Shown here: one piece after another, positions 35,109 to 43,588 of the stretch
Layout: every line of letters starts with the position of its first letter
Position numbering within the stretch: position 1 is the stretch's first letter
Assembly (NCBI RefSeq): GCF_001552135.1
Contig: NZ_BCQP01000057.1
Location: 19,852 to 83,851, forward strand
Length of the DNA: 64,000 nucleotides
Reading direction: 5' to 3'
DNA from: Actinomadura chibensis NBRC 106107
GTDB lineage: Bacteria; Actinomycetota; Actinomycetes; Streptosporangiales; Streptosporangiaceae
Position numbers and translations under genes: made by a program
The notes under the pieces: model-generated
Databases searched by the model: none
What the model saw: the letters and a program-made list of their open reading frames with translations, nothing else
Told to the model about the DNA's origin: nothing

Positions 35109-35537
35109 ATCGGACCGTTCCTTCCGCAGGGGACGGGAGAACGATAAGGCCGCCGCCCAGGGCCGGGACTGGTGAAATCTTCCGATCCTCAGGGGAGATC
35201 GTTGGCAGTCCGCGCCAAACCGGACATCCCCTCCGCCCGGCGTCCGCCGGACCGAAACCACGGTGTGGGCTTCATCACAAAGAGCGGTGAACCGCCCTGG
35301 AGATCACTCTTGAAGCGCCTTCTCCCTTTTCGGGGCTGTTGCCGGGTATAGCGATTCGTGCTCATCTATTTACAGCGATGTCCGGTTGTGGACGCTCCCG
35401 CCGGTCCGCACCGTACGGCCAGCCCGCCAGCCAGCCGCCCGCCAGCCGACAAGCCACCCCGCCAACCGCCAACCGCCACCAGCCACCGACGACGCACGCC
35501 ACCGACGACGACGCACACAGCGACAGCGGAGGTCCGG
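35109..35537. other. Gene-free region with C-rich repetitive leader
   Basis: A 429-base gap between the divergent nucleotidase and CoA ligase genes. 35280-35400 is less GC-rich and probably holds the promoters. From about 35404 to 35525 the plus strand is nearly free of G runs and consists of imperfect CCAGCC/CCAACC-type units followed by CGACGACGCAC units. It is open as a Pro/Thr/Arg-rich frame continuous with the ligase, but the ribosome site is at 35528-35532, so I read it as untranslated leader. Confidence 0.6.
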
Positions 35538-37136
35538 ATGCGCAAGGAGACGCTGGAGAGCTTCGTCCTCGGGGACGTCCTCCGGTCACAGGCGCAGGTT
35601 CACCGACGGCAGACGTTCCTCAAGTTCCGCGACGGCGAGGTCACCTACGGCGAGGTGGACGACGCCGCCGACCGCATGGCCCGCGCCCTGTCGGCCGCCG
35701 GGATCGGGCGCGGCGACCATGTCGGCCTGATGCTGCCGAACTGCGCCGACTTCGTCCACCTGGTGTTCGCGCTGGCGCGGATCGGCGCCGTCGCCGTGCC
35801 GATCAACATCGCCTACCGGGGGGAGCTGCTGCGGCACGTCCTGGACAGCTCCGACTCGTCCTGGCTGATCGTCGACGGGCCGTACGCGGAGCGGCTGACC
35901 GAGCTCGCGGCGCGGCTGCCGAAGCTCGGCGGCGTGTTCGTCCGGGACGCGGCCGGGAGCGGCGTGCTGCTCGACCGGCTCGGCAAGCCCGCCCGCGAGC
36001 TGACCGCGCTGCCGGACGACGCCGACGGCGACCGCCGCGTCGACCTCGACATCCGCTTCGGCGACCTCCAGGCGATCATGTACACGTCCGGGACGACGGG
36101 CCCGTCCAAGGGCGCGATGGTGCCGCACGCGCTCGCGCTGACCTGCGCCTACGACTCGCTCGACTTCCTCGACCGGTGGGGCAAGACGATCTACTGCCCG
36201 CTGCCGCTGTTCCACGCCGCCGCGCTCTGGGACGGGATGCTGTCCGCCCTCCTCGGCGGCGGCTCGATCGCGATCGTGGAGCGCTTCAGCGCGTCGCGGT
36301 TCTGGGACGACGTCCGCCGCTTCGACGCCCGGGTGTGCATGAGCGTGTTCTCGATGATCCCGATCCTGCTGAACCGTCCGCCCACGTCACGGGACCGCGA
36401 CCACCGGTTGGAGACGTTCTACATGGGCAAGTCCAACCTGGACGAGCCCATGCGGGAGCGGTTCGGCGTCCGGTCGGTGGAGACGTACACGAGCACCGAG
36501 GCGGGCATCGCGACCGGCAGCCCGTACGGGGAGTGGCGCGTCGGCTCCTGCGGGCAGGCCCACGACGAGCGGTTCCACGTCGCGGTCGTGGACGAGCACG
36601 ACCGCGAGGTCGGCGCGGGCGAGCCGGGCGAGCTGGTGCTCCGGCCGAAGCAGCCCTTCGTCCTGACGACCGGCTACTACGGGAACTGGGAGGCGACGAC
36701 CCACTGCTTCCGGAACATGTGGTTCCACACCGGAGATCGGGTATGGCGCGATGACGACGGTTACTTCTACTTCCTTGACCGGATGAAGGACGCCATCCGC
36801 CGGCGCGGCGAGAACATCTCGGCCTTCGACCTGGAGACGGAGATCAACCAGCACCCGGCGGTCCTGGAGTGCGCCGCGATCGGCGTGCCCTCGGAACTGG
36901 AGGACGAGGACATCAAGGTGTCGATCGTGGTGCAACCGGACACCGGCATGGACCCGGCCGAGCTGATCGCCTACTGCGAGGAGCGGCTGCCGCGGTCGAT
37001 GGTGCCGCGCTACGTCGAGTTCGTGGACGCGCTGCCGCGCACGCCCACCGACAAGGTCGCCAAGTACAAGCTGCGGGCGCAGGGCGAGCACGGCGTGACA
37101 GAGACGACCTGGGACCGGGAGGCGGACGGCCGGTGA
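35538..37136 (+). CDS. AMP-forming acyl-CoA ligase
   Basis: A 532-residue adenylate-forming enzyme. The P-loop-like motif YTSGTTGPSKGAM, the core YTSTEAG, the GDR hinge (FHTGDRVWRDDDGYFYFLDR) and the C-terminal catalytic Lys in TPTDKVAKYK are all present. It resembles the crotonobetaine/carnitine-CoA ligase and medium-chain acyl-CoA synthetase group. It should activate a carboxylic acid with ATP and CoA as the first step of the operon. ATG at 35538 follows GGAGG. Its stop overlaps the start of the first dehydrogenase (GTGA). Confidence 0.9.
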   Translation: MRKETLESFVLGDVLRSQAQVHRRQTFLKFRDGEVTYGEVDDAADRMARALSAAGIGRGDHVGLMLPNCADFVHLVFALARIGAVAVPINIAYRGELLRHVLDSSDSSWLIVDGPYAERLTELAARLPKLGGVFVRDAAGSGVLLDRLGKPARELTALPDDADGDRRVDLDIRFGDLQAIMYTSGTTGPSKGAMVPHALALTCAYDSLDFLDRWGKTIYCPLPLFHAAALWDGMLSALLGGGSIAIVERFSASRFWDDVRRFDARVCMSVFSMIPILLNRPPTSRDRDHRLETFYMGKSNLDEPMRERFGVRSVETYTSTEAGIATGSPYGEWRVGSCGQAHDERFHVAVVDEHDREVGAGEPGELVLRPKQPFVLTTGYYGNWEATTHCFRNMWFHTGDRVWRDDDGYFYFLDRMKDAIRRRGENISAFDLETEINQHPAVLECAAIGVPSELEDEDIKVSIVVQPDTGMDPAELIAYCEERLPRSMVPRYVEFVDALPRTPTDKVAKYKLRAQGEHGVTETTWDREADGR

Positions 37137-38362
37137 ACTGGGACGACACGCCGCAGCAGGCCGCCTTCCGGGCGGAGGTCCGCGCCTTCATCGAGGACGA
37201 GTTCCCGGCGGGCTACCGTCCGGCGGGCGACGAGGAGCAGAGCCTCGAACCCGAGGACGTCGCGGGATACAACTGGCCCGTCGACCGCGTCGCCGACGAC
37301 CCGGAACGCCGGGAGGGCGCCCGCGCGTGGGCGGCGGCGCTCGCCGCGCGCGGCTGGATCGCGCCGCACTGGCCGCAGGAGTTCGGCGGGGCCGGGCTGT
37401 CGGCGCTGGAGGAGTTCGTCCTGCACGAGGAGATGATGCGGGCGCGGGTGCCGACCGTGAACGGCATCGGCGCGTTCCTCCTCGGCCCGACCCTGCTCGT
37501 CCACGGGACGGACGAGCAGAAGGCCGCGCACCTGCCGCCGATCGCGAAGGGCGAGGCGACGTGGGCGCAGGGCTTCTCCGAGCCGGGTTCCGGCTCCGAC
37601 CTGGCGTCGCTGCGGACGCGGGCCGTCCGCGACGGCGACGAGTACGTGGTCGACGGCCAGAAGGTGTGGACGTCCCTCGGCCAGTACGCCGACTGGCTGT
37701 TCGTGCTCGTCCGCACCGACCCCGACGCCGAGAGGCCCCACCGCGGCATCACGTTCTTGCTCATCAAGGCGGACGCGCCGGGCGTGACGATCCGCCCCAT
37801 CGAGGACCTGCGCGGCGCCGCGCCGTTCTGCGAGATCTTCTTCGAGGGCGTCCGGGTGCCGGTGGCGAACCGGGTCGGGGACGAGAACCGCGGCTGGTAC
37901 GTGGCGATGTCCGCGCTCGGGTTCGAGCGGGCCGGGATCGGCGCGACGATCAAGTACGAGCAGGCCCTCGCCGAACTGGTCGCCTACCTGCGCACCCCGG
38001 ACGGCCGCCGCCACGCCCGCGTCACGCCCGCACTCCGGCAGGAGATCGCGCGCCGCAAAACGGAGATCCGCGTCCTTTACAACCTCGCCCGCTACACGGT
38101 GTCGCGGCAGGCGGCGGGCGCGGAGCCCGACTTCGAGGCGTCCGTCAACCAGCTCTTCGGCGCCGAGCTGCACCAGCGCCTCGCCCGGACCGGCGCCCGC
38201 GCGTTCGGCCGGTCCGCCGCGCTCTGGCAGCGCGCCGACGCGCCGCTGGCCGCCCTGTTCACCCACATGCGCCGCGACTCGGTGGCGTCCACCTTCCTCG
38301 GCGGCACCACCGAGATCCAGCGCAACGTCATCGCCACCCGGGGCCTGAGCCTGCCCCGCTGA
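37133..38362 (+). CDS. Acyl-CoA dehydrogenase, FadE type (large partner)
   Basis: A 409-residue flavoprotein. WAQGFSEPGSGSDLASLRT is the FAD/substrate motif and VWTSLGQYADW follows as in actinobacterial FadE proteins. At the C terminus the usual catalytic YEGT is replaced by LGGTTEIQRN, so the base must lie elsewhere, as in the FadE proteins of sterol breakdown. The GTG at 37133 overlaps the ligase stop. A second, different dehydrogenase closes the operon at 40085; such pairs form mixed tetramers in steroid catabolism. Confidence 0.88.
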   Translation: MNWDDTPQQAAFRAEVRAFIEDEFPAGYRPAGDEEQSLEPEDVAGYNWPVDRVADDPERREGARAWAAALAARGWIAPHWPQEFGGAGLSALEEFVLHEEMMRARVPTVNGIGAFLLGPTLLVHGTDEQKAAHLPPIAKGEATWAQGFSEPGSGSDLASLRTRAVRDGDEYVVDGQKVWTSLGQYADWLFVLVRTDPDAERPHRGITFLLIKADAPGVTIRPIEDLRGAAPFCEIFFEGVRVPVANRVGDENRGWYVAMSALGFERAGIGATIKYEQALAELVAYLRTPDGRRHARVTPALRQEIARRKTEIRVLYNLARYTVSRQAAGAEPDFEASVNQLFGAELHQRLARTGARAFGRSAALWQRADAPLAALFTHMRRDSVASTFLGGTTEIQRNVIATRGLSLPR

Positions 38363-38387
38363 CCGACCCACCGGAGGAGCGACCCGC

Positions 38388-39146
38388 ATGCCGGACGAGA
38401 ACTCGTACGAGACCGTCGACCTGCAGATCGAGGAACGCGTCGCCTGGCTGACGCTGAACCGCCCGGAGAAGCTCAACGCGCTGACCCCGACGACGATGAC
38501 CGAACTGCGCGACATCTTCACCCGCGTCGACGACGACGAGGACGTGTGCGTCGTGGTGCTGCGCGGCGCGGGCGAGCGCGCGTTCTGCGCCGGGATGGAC
38601 CTCGGCTGGTCGGAGAAGCTGACCCCGCGCGAGCGGATCGAGCAGGGACGGCTCGGCGAGAAGACGTTCGCGATGATGGAGCGGCTGTCGGTCCCGGTGA
38701 TCGCGGCCGTGCACGGCTACGCGGTCGGCGGCGGCCTGGAGCTGGCGCTCGCGGCCGACTTCATCATCGCCTCGGACAACGCGAAGATGGGGCTCGTCGA
38801 GATCACGCTGTCGGCGCGGCCGCCGTACCGGCCGAAGATGACCGAGGACGGCGACCCCGACCAGCCCGAGTTCGGCGGCTCCGCGCCCGGCTGGGGCGGC
38901 GTGAAGCGGCTCCCGGAGCGCATCGGGAAGGCCCGCGCGAAGGAACTGCTGTTCACCGGGGCGCGCATCGACGCCGAGCGGGCGCTGCGACTGGGCCTGG
39001 TCAACGACGTCTACCCGGCCGACGAGTTCGACAAGCGGATCGGCGAGCTGGCCGAGCGGATCGCCGCGATGAACCGCTACAACCTGCGTCTCGTCAAGGA
39101 ACTGGTCACGTACGGCTACGACTGGATCGAGCCCCACCCGAGCTAG
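38388..39146 (+). CDS. Enoyl-CoA hydratase/isomerase
   Basis: A 252-residue crotonase-fold enzyme. GERAFCAGMDLGW gives the first oxyanion-hole segment, and HGYAVGGGLELALAADFIIA the second. It has an insertion, SARPPYRPKMTEDGDPD, between the active-site segments, and one of the two usual catalytic Glu positions is not obvious. It would hydrate the enoyl-CoA made by the dehydrogenases, or act as an isomerase. GGAGGAGC lies before the ATG at 38388. Ten bases separate it from the next gene. Confidence 0.85.
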   Translation: MPDENSYETVDLQIEERVAWLTLNRPEKLNALTPTTMTELRDIFTRVDDDEDVCVVVLRGAGERAFCAGMDLGWSEKLTPRERIEQGRLGEKTFAMMERLSVPVIAAVHGYAVGGGLELALAADFIIASDNAKMGLVEITLSARPPYRPKMTEDGDPDQPEFGGSAPGWGGVKRLPERIGKARAKELLFTGARIDAERALRLGLVNDVYPADEFDKRIGELAERIAAMNRYNLRLVKELVTYGYDWIEPHPS

Positions 39147-39155
39147 GAGGACACC

Positions 39156-40094
39156 GTGCAGATCTACCGCATCGATCACGTCGCGCAGGTGACTCCCGAC
39201 CTGGACGCCCAGGTCGAGTTGCTGGAGCGGCTGTTCGGGTTCCGGCGCGTCCGGGCCTGGGACAACCCGGCCGAGGGCGTGCGCGGCGCCCGCCTGGAGA
39301 TCCCCGGCAGCCGGGGACAGGCGTGGGAGGTGCTCGCGCCCGCCGGAGACGGCTCGGCGTTGCGGACCTTCCTGGACGAGCATGGCGGGCGTCCCGGCCT
39401 GCACCACGTCGGCGCGGAGGTGCCCGACCTGGAGGCCGTCCGCGCCGAGCTGGAGTCGCGCGACGTCAAGCCGACCGACGGGGTGCGCGGACGCTGGCTG
39501 GAGGCGTCGCTGACCCCGCCCGAGCACGGCCCCGGCGTCCTGTGGCGGCTGCGCGGCCCCGGCAGCCTCGACATGTGCGGCGACACTCCCGGTTCGGTGG
39601 CCGAGCCGGGCACCCCGGACGGCCCGAACCTCGGCGTCGTCGCGCTCGACCACATCTGCCAGGCGTTCCCCGACCGGGACGTCCTCGCCGCCTGGTACCG
39701 CGACCTCGCCGGGTTCGTGCAGGTCTGGCGGACGCCCGAGGACGAGCACCCGGACATGGCGGACCTCGTCCTGAACATCCCCGGCTCCGCGATCTGCTGG
39801 GAGGTGATCATGCCGCGCGGGGAGGACTCGTTCATCGACCGGTTCCTGGAGCGCAGCGGGCCCGCCGCCCACCACGTCACCTTCGAGGTCGACGACTGGG
39901 ACAGGGCGCTCGCCGCCTGCGACCACCACGGCACGCCCACCTTCGACGACGAGGAGGGCGTCACCGACGGCGCGGCCTGGAAGCACACGTTCATCCACCC
40001 GAAGCACACCGGCGGCATCCTCGTCCAGTTGTTCTGGGAGGAACGGCCGGGCGTGTGGGTCCGCTCCGACAAGATCCCGCCGTCATGGACCTGA
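39156..40094 (+). CDS. Double-domain VOC (glyoxalase/epimerase-like) protein
   Basis: A 312-residue protein with two vicinal oxygen chelate modules. The first opens YRIDHVAQVTPDLDAQVELLE and contains LHHVGAEV; the second opens VALDHICQAFPDRDVLAAWY and contains AAHHVTFEVDD. These His positions, plus acidic ends (WEVLAP, CWEVIMP), are those of metal ligands. Relatives include methylmalonyl-CoA epimerase and ring-cleavage dioxygenases. In this acyl-CoA operon an epimerase or isomerase of a CoA-thioester is plausible, but the reaction is not known. GTG at 39156 follows AGGAGG. Its end overlaps the next gene by 10 bases. Confidence 0.78.
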   Translation: MQIYRIDHVAQVTPDLDAQVELLERLFGFRRVRAWDNPAEGVRGARLEIPGSRGQAWEVLAPAGDGSALRTFLDEHGGRPGLHHVGAEVPDLEAVRAELESRDVKPTDGVRGRWLEASLTPPEHGPGVLWRLRGPGSLDMCGDTPGSVAEPGTPDGPNLGVVALDHICQAFPDRDVLAAWYRDLAGFVQVWRTPEDEHPDMADLVLNIPGSAICWEVIMPRGEDSFIDRFLERSGPAAHHVTFEVDDWDRALAACDHHGTPTFDDEEGVTDGAAWKHTFIHPKHTGGILVQLFWEERPGVWVRSDKIPPSWT

Positions 40095-41170
40095 GTCTCA
40101 GCGAGGACCAGGAGCTCATCGCCTCCACGGCCCGCGAGCTGCTGGAGTCGCGGGCGGCGACGGCGGGCGCGCGGGCCGTGGCGGGCGACCCCGCCGGGTA
40201 CTCGGCCGCGCTGTGGAAGGAGATGGTCGACCTCGGCTGGACGGGCCTCGCGTTCCCCGAGGAGTCCGGCGGCGTCGGCGGCGACTTCCTCGACGTGTGC
40301 CTGCTGTTCGAGCAGCTCGGGTACGCGCTGGTCCCGAGCCCGCTGCTGGCGTCGGTGGCGTGCGCCGGGATGCCGGTCGCCCGCTTCGGGACGGCCGAGC
40401 AGAAGGAGCGGTGGCTCGGCGCGATCGCCGAAGGGCGCGTCGTGACGGCGGCGCCGCTGCCGTGGGACCGTCCCGGCGAAGGACCGGTCGCCGCGCCCGA
40501 CGGCGACGGGTTCGTGCTGACCGGGACGGCGACGTTCGTGCCGTTCGCCGCGTCCGCCGAGAGCCTGCTCGTGGCGGCGCGGCTCGACGGCGGCGAACCG
40601 CGGGCGTTCTGGGTGGACGCGTCGGCCGTGACGGTCCGTCCGCTGGACACGGTGGGGCTCGACCGGCCGTGCCATGTCGAGCTGGCGGGCGTCCGCGCGG
40701 ACGACGCGCTCGGCTCGGAGGCCGTCGAGGCCATGGCGAGGTTCGGCGCGGCGGCCGTGTGCGCGGAGATGGTGGGCGGGGCGCAGCGCGTCCTCGACCT
40801 GACGGTCGCGTACGCGACGGAGCGGGAGCAGTTCGGCAAGCCGATCGGGTCGTTCCAGGCCGTCCAGCACCACTGCGCGGACATGGCCATCGACGTGCTG
40901 GGCTCGCGGTTCATCGCCTACGAGGCCGCCTGGCTGCTGTCGTCCGGACGCGACGCCGCCGAGGAGGTGGCGATGGCGAAGGCGTGGGTGAGCGAGGCGT
41001 ACGAGCGGGTGTGCGCGCTCGGCCACCAGGTGCACGGCGCGATCGGCTTCACCGCCGAGCACGACCTGCACCTGTTCTCGCGGCACGCCGCGTCCGCCGC
41101 GCTGGCGTTCGGCGACGGCGACCGGCACTACGACGCGCTCGCCGCCGCCCTCGACGTCCAGGACACGTGA
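40085..41170 (+). CDS. Acyl-CoA dehydrogenase, FadE type (small partner)
   Basis: A 361-residue acyl-CoA dehydrogenase. It begins MDLSLSEDQELIASTARELL and carries YATEREQFGKPIGSFQAVQHHCADM and HGAIGFTAEHDLHLFSRHA, standard FAD-contact segments. The middle domain is short and the typical TEP(G)SGSD motif is degraded (AAPLPWDRPGEG), suggesting it lost full activity alone and works with the 409-residue dehydrogenase at 37133. No YEGT Glu is seen at the C terminus (FGDGDRHY). ATG at 40085 lies inside the end of the VOC gene. It is the last gene of the operon, eight bases from the convergent J-like gene. Confidence 0.85.
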   Translation: MDLSLSEDQELIASTARELLESRAATAGARAVAGDPAGYSAALWKEMVDLGWTGLAFPEESGGVGGDFLDVCLLFEQLGYALVPSPLLASVACAGMPVARFGTAEQKERWLGAIAEGRVVTAAPLPWDRPGEGPVAAPDGDGFVLTGTATFVPFAASAESLLVAARLDGGEPRAFWVDASAVTVRPLDTVGLDRPCHVELAGVRADDALGSEAVEAMARFGAAAVCAEMVGGAQRVLDLTVAYATEREQFGKPIGSFQAVQHHCADMAIDVLGSRFIAYEAAWLLSSGRDAAEEVAMAKAWVSEAYERVCALGHQVHGAIGFTAEHDLHLFSRHAASAALAFGDGDRHYDALAAALDVQDT

Positions 41171-41177
41171 CGGGGCG

Positions 41178-42695
41178 TCACTGGACGCCGGGCGGTTTCG
41201 CGCCCGGCTGCCAGCCCGCGTCGAACTTCTCCCGGACGGCCGGGAACCCGTGCAGGACCCGCTTCGCCTCGCCGGGAAGGGCGCTGGTGGCGGCGTAGCC
41301 GATGGCGAACGGCAGGCCGATGACGGCGAGCGCCATGAACAGGACGCCGAGCCCGCTCCCGGCGGAGATGCGGGCGCAGGCGAGGGCGAACACCGCGGCG
41401 TCCGCGCCGAGGGCGAGGGCCCAGACCTTGGCGCGGCGCTTCCGGTGCGCGGACGCGCAGCCCGCGCAGCGCGGCACCGTGATCGTCAGCTTCCGCCAGG
41501 TGATCCGGGTCGTGTAGTGCGGGGTCATCTCGCGCTTGACGTCGCCGTGCATCGGCACCTCGACCCCGCTGCGGTCGCCGCTCGGTTGGTCCCCGCAGAA
41601 CCAGCAGGTGCCGTAGACCAGGTTGTCCCGGACGATCCTGAGGTTCTCCGCGACGTCCGCCCTGACGTTCGGGGAGTCCGCCATGGCCTCGGCGCGTTCG
41701 AGGACGCCCTCCGCCGGTCCCCAGTCCTCGGTCTCGTTGATGTAGCGGACGGCGCAGCGCATCACGGTGCCCGCGACCTCGTCGCGCAGCCCGGCGAGGA
41801 CGGGATGCCCGGCGGGCAGCACGGCGGCGAGCCCGGCGAACACCGGCTCGGCCCGCTCGGCGAGGCGCACCGCCTCCCCGTACCCGGTCTCCGGGTCGGC
41901 GGACGCGCGGTCGAGGGCGTCGTCGCCGGACGACCTGAGCCGGGACGCCTCCGGCGCGGCGGCCGCGGACAGCGCGGCGTCCACCGCCTCCGCGTCGAAC
42001 CCGGCGCCGCGCATCAGCCGGACATGGGCGGCGGCCTGGTCGTGCGCGCCCGAACTCGCCGCCCGCACGGCCAGCGCCGCGCTCACCGCAAGGACGGCGG
42101 CGGGCAGGCGTTCGCGCAGCTCGTCGGCCATGTCGGGGGTGACGCGTGGATCGGCGGCGGCGCGCGCGCGGGCGGCGACCAGGTCCCAGAAGGCGTCGGT
42201 GTCGAGGACGGCCCGCCAGCCGCGCAGCGCGCCGTCCCAGCGCTCGTCGCCGAGGTCGCCTGAGTCGAGCGCGCGGGCGTGGGCGAGGACGGCGAGGTTG
42301 TGCGCGGCGACGGCGGCCGGACGTCCCGGCCCCGGCTCGGACCAGAGCCGCTCGGCGTCCTCGGCCCGGCCCTCGCGGAGCGCGTCGAGGGCCTCGTCGC
42401 CGTTCGCGCGCGACGGCCAGAACCAGAACAGCTCGTCCGCCAGCCGGAGCAGCGGGTCGCGGAGCCGCTGGAACGCCTCCTGGACGGCGTCGGCGCCCGG
42501 CGGCGGATCCAGCGGGAGGAGCGGGGAGCCCGGGGAGGAGCCGTCCCCGAACCTGGCCCTGACCCGCAGTTCCTCGGCCCGCCTGCGGATGTCGCGGTCG
42601 GTGGCGTCCACGGGGAGGCCGGTGACGCGGAAGGGGTTGTCCCGGTAGAGGTCCGGGCCGATCCCGGCGAAGAGCGCGGTGCCGGTGGCGGTCAT
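41178..42695 (-). CDS. J-domain-like, zinc-ribbon membrane protein
   Basis: A 505-residue protein, last of the Hsp70-like operon. Residues about 18-95 (DNPFRVTGLPVDATDRDIRRRAEELRVR in part, to LADELFWFWP) have the pattern of a DnaJ J domain, but the HPD tripeptide that activates Hsp70 ATPase is missing. A long helical, TPR-like middle follows. Then a zinc ribbon has CWFCG and, about 50 residues later, CAGC, and two hydrophobic helices lie near 425-475 (ALALGADAAVFALACA; LGVLFMALAVIGLPFAIGY). ATG at 42695 overlaps the stop of the OmpA-like gene. I infer a membrane co-chaperone or scaffold for the Hsp70-like protein. The start further upstream in the same frame is not supported. Confidence 0.65.
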   Translation of the reverse strand: MTATGTALFAGIGPDLYRDNPFRVTGLPVDATDRDIRRRAEELRVRARFGDGSSPGSPLLPLDPPPGADAVQEAFQRLRDPLLRLADELFWFWPSRANGDEALDALREGRAEDAERLWSEPGPGRPAAVAAHNLAVLAHARALDSGDLGDERWDGALRGWRAVLDTDAFWDLVAARARAAADPRVTPDMADELRERLPAAVLAVSAALAVRAASSGAHDQAAAHVRLMRGAGFDAEAVDAALSAAAAPEASRLRSSGDDALDRASADPETGYGEAVRLAERAEPVFAGLAAVLPAGHPVLAGLRDEVAGTVMRCAVRYINETEDWGPAEGVLERAEAMADSPNVRADVAENLRIVRDNLVYGTCWFCGDQPSGDRSGVEVPMHGDVKREMTPHYTTRITWRKLTITVPRCAGCASAHRKRRAKVWALALGADAAVFALACARISAGSGLGVLFMALAVIGLPFAIGYAATSALPGEAKRVLHGFPAVREKFDAGWQPGAKPPGVQ

Positions 42696-43588
42696 GGCGC
42701 GACCGCCGCGGAGATGCGCAGGCTGACCGTGCGGTTGCGCGGGTCGTCGGGCGCGGCGCGGTCCGGGAACGGCGGCAGCGCCCCGGCGAGGGTGGACGTC
42801 GAGAAGCGGACGGCCGGGATCCCGGCGGCCGCGCTCAGCACCTCGCGGACGACCGCCGCGCGCAGCAGCCCCAGCTCGGCGTTGCTCGCGTACCCGCCGC
42901 CGGGCCGGACGGCCGTCCGGTCGGTGTGCCCGATCACCGCGACGGCGAGCCGCCCGGCCTCGGGCCGCAGCAGTTCGCCCAGCTCCCGCAGCGTGGCCCG
43001 GCCGCGCCGGGTGAGCGTCGCGTCGCGGCCGAACAGGCCCCGCTCGAACGTGACGGCCAGCTCGCCGTCCCGGCGGACGGCCCGCACGCCCGGGGCCCGT
43101 AGGCGCAACCCGTCCAGCGGATCCGGCGCGGGCGACAGGGAGGGGGTGGCCGTGGCCGGGGGAGCGGCCACGACCACCCGTCCGGTGTCGTCGGCGCGGT
43201 CGAGCCACAGGTCGGCGAGCATGGCGAGGGCCAGCAGCGCCGCCAGCGCGCCGCCCGCCCGGACCGCCGCCCGCGCCAGGCGGACCCGTCCGGGCCGGGC
43301 CGCCCGCGCCCGGATCTCGGCGATCCGGCGGCGTCCCTCGGCGGCGGACCGGTCGCCGGGGGCGAGCGCGGCGGCCTCCGCCCAGCAGCGGTCGGCCTCG
43401 TCCAGGCGGCCCTGCTGCGCGTGGATCCGCGCCCGCAGATCCAGGACCGCCGCGCCGTGCTCGCCGTCGAGCAGTTCCTCCGCCTCGGTGTAGCGTCCCG
43501 CGCGGGCCAGCGTCCGCGCCTGGGCGAGCGCCGCCTCCCGGACGGCGAGCCGCGCGGCCGGTGCCGGTGCCGGTTTCAGGGCGCTCAC
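42692..43588 (-). CDS. TPR-TM-OmpA-like protein of the Hsp70 operon
   Basis: A 298-residue protein. Residues 15-95 are two or three TPR-like helices (ARTLARAGRYTEAEELL; AQQGRLDEADRCWAEAAAL), 110-127 one membrane helix (AGGALAALLALAMLADLW), and about 175-295 an OmpA-like peptidoglycan-binding domain with VIGHTDRTAVRPG (GHTD at 220-223) and RNRTVSLRIS. The likely topology is TPR inside, OmpA domain outside, tying the cytoplasmic chaperone to the cell wall. GTG at 43588 overlaps the Hsp70-like stop (GTGA). OmpA-type domains are uncommon in such operons. Confidence 0.72.
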   Translation of the reverse strand: MSALKPAPAPAARLAVREAALAQARTLARAGRYTEAEELLDGEHGAAVLDLRARIHAQQGRLDEADRCWAEAAALAPGDRSAAEGRRRIAEIRARAARPGRVRLARAAVRAGGALAALLALAMLADLWLDRADDTGRVVVAAPPATATPSLSPAPDPLDGLRLRAPGVRAVRRDGELAVTFERGLFGRDATLTRRGRATLRELGELLRPEAGRLAVAVIGHTDRTAVRPGGGYASNAELGLLRAAVVREVLSAAAGIPAVRFSTSTLAGALPPFPDRAAPDDPRNRTVSLRISAAVAP

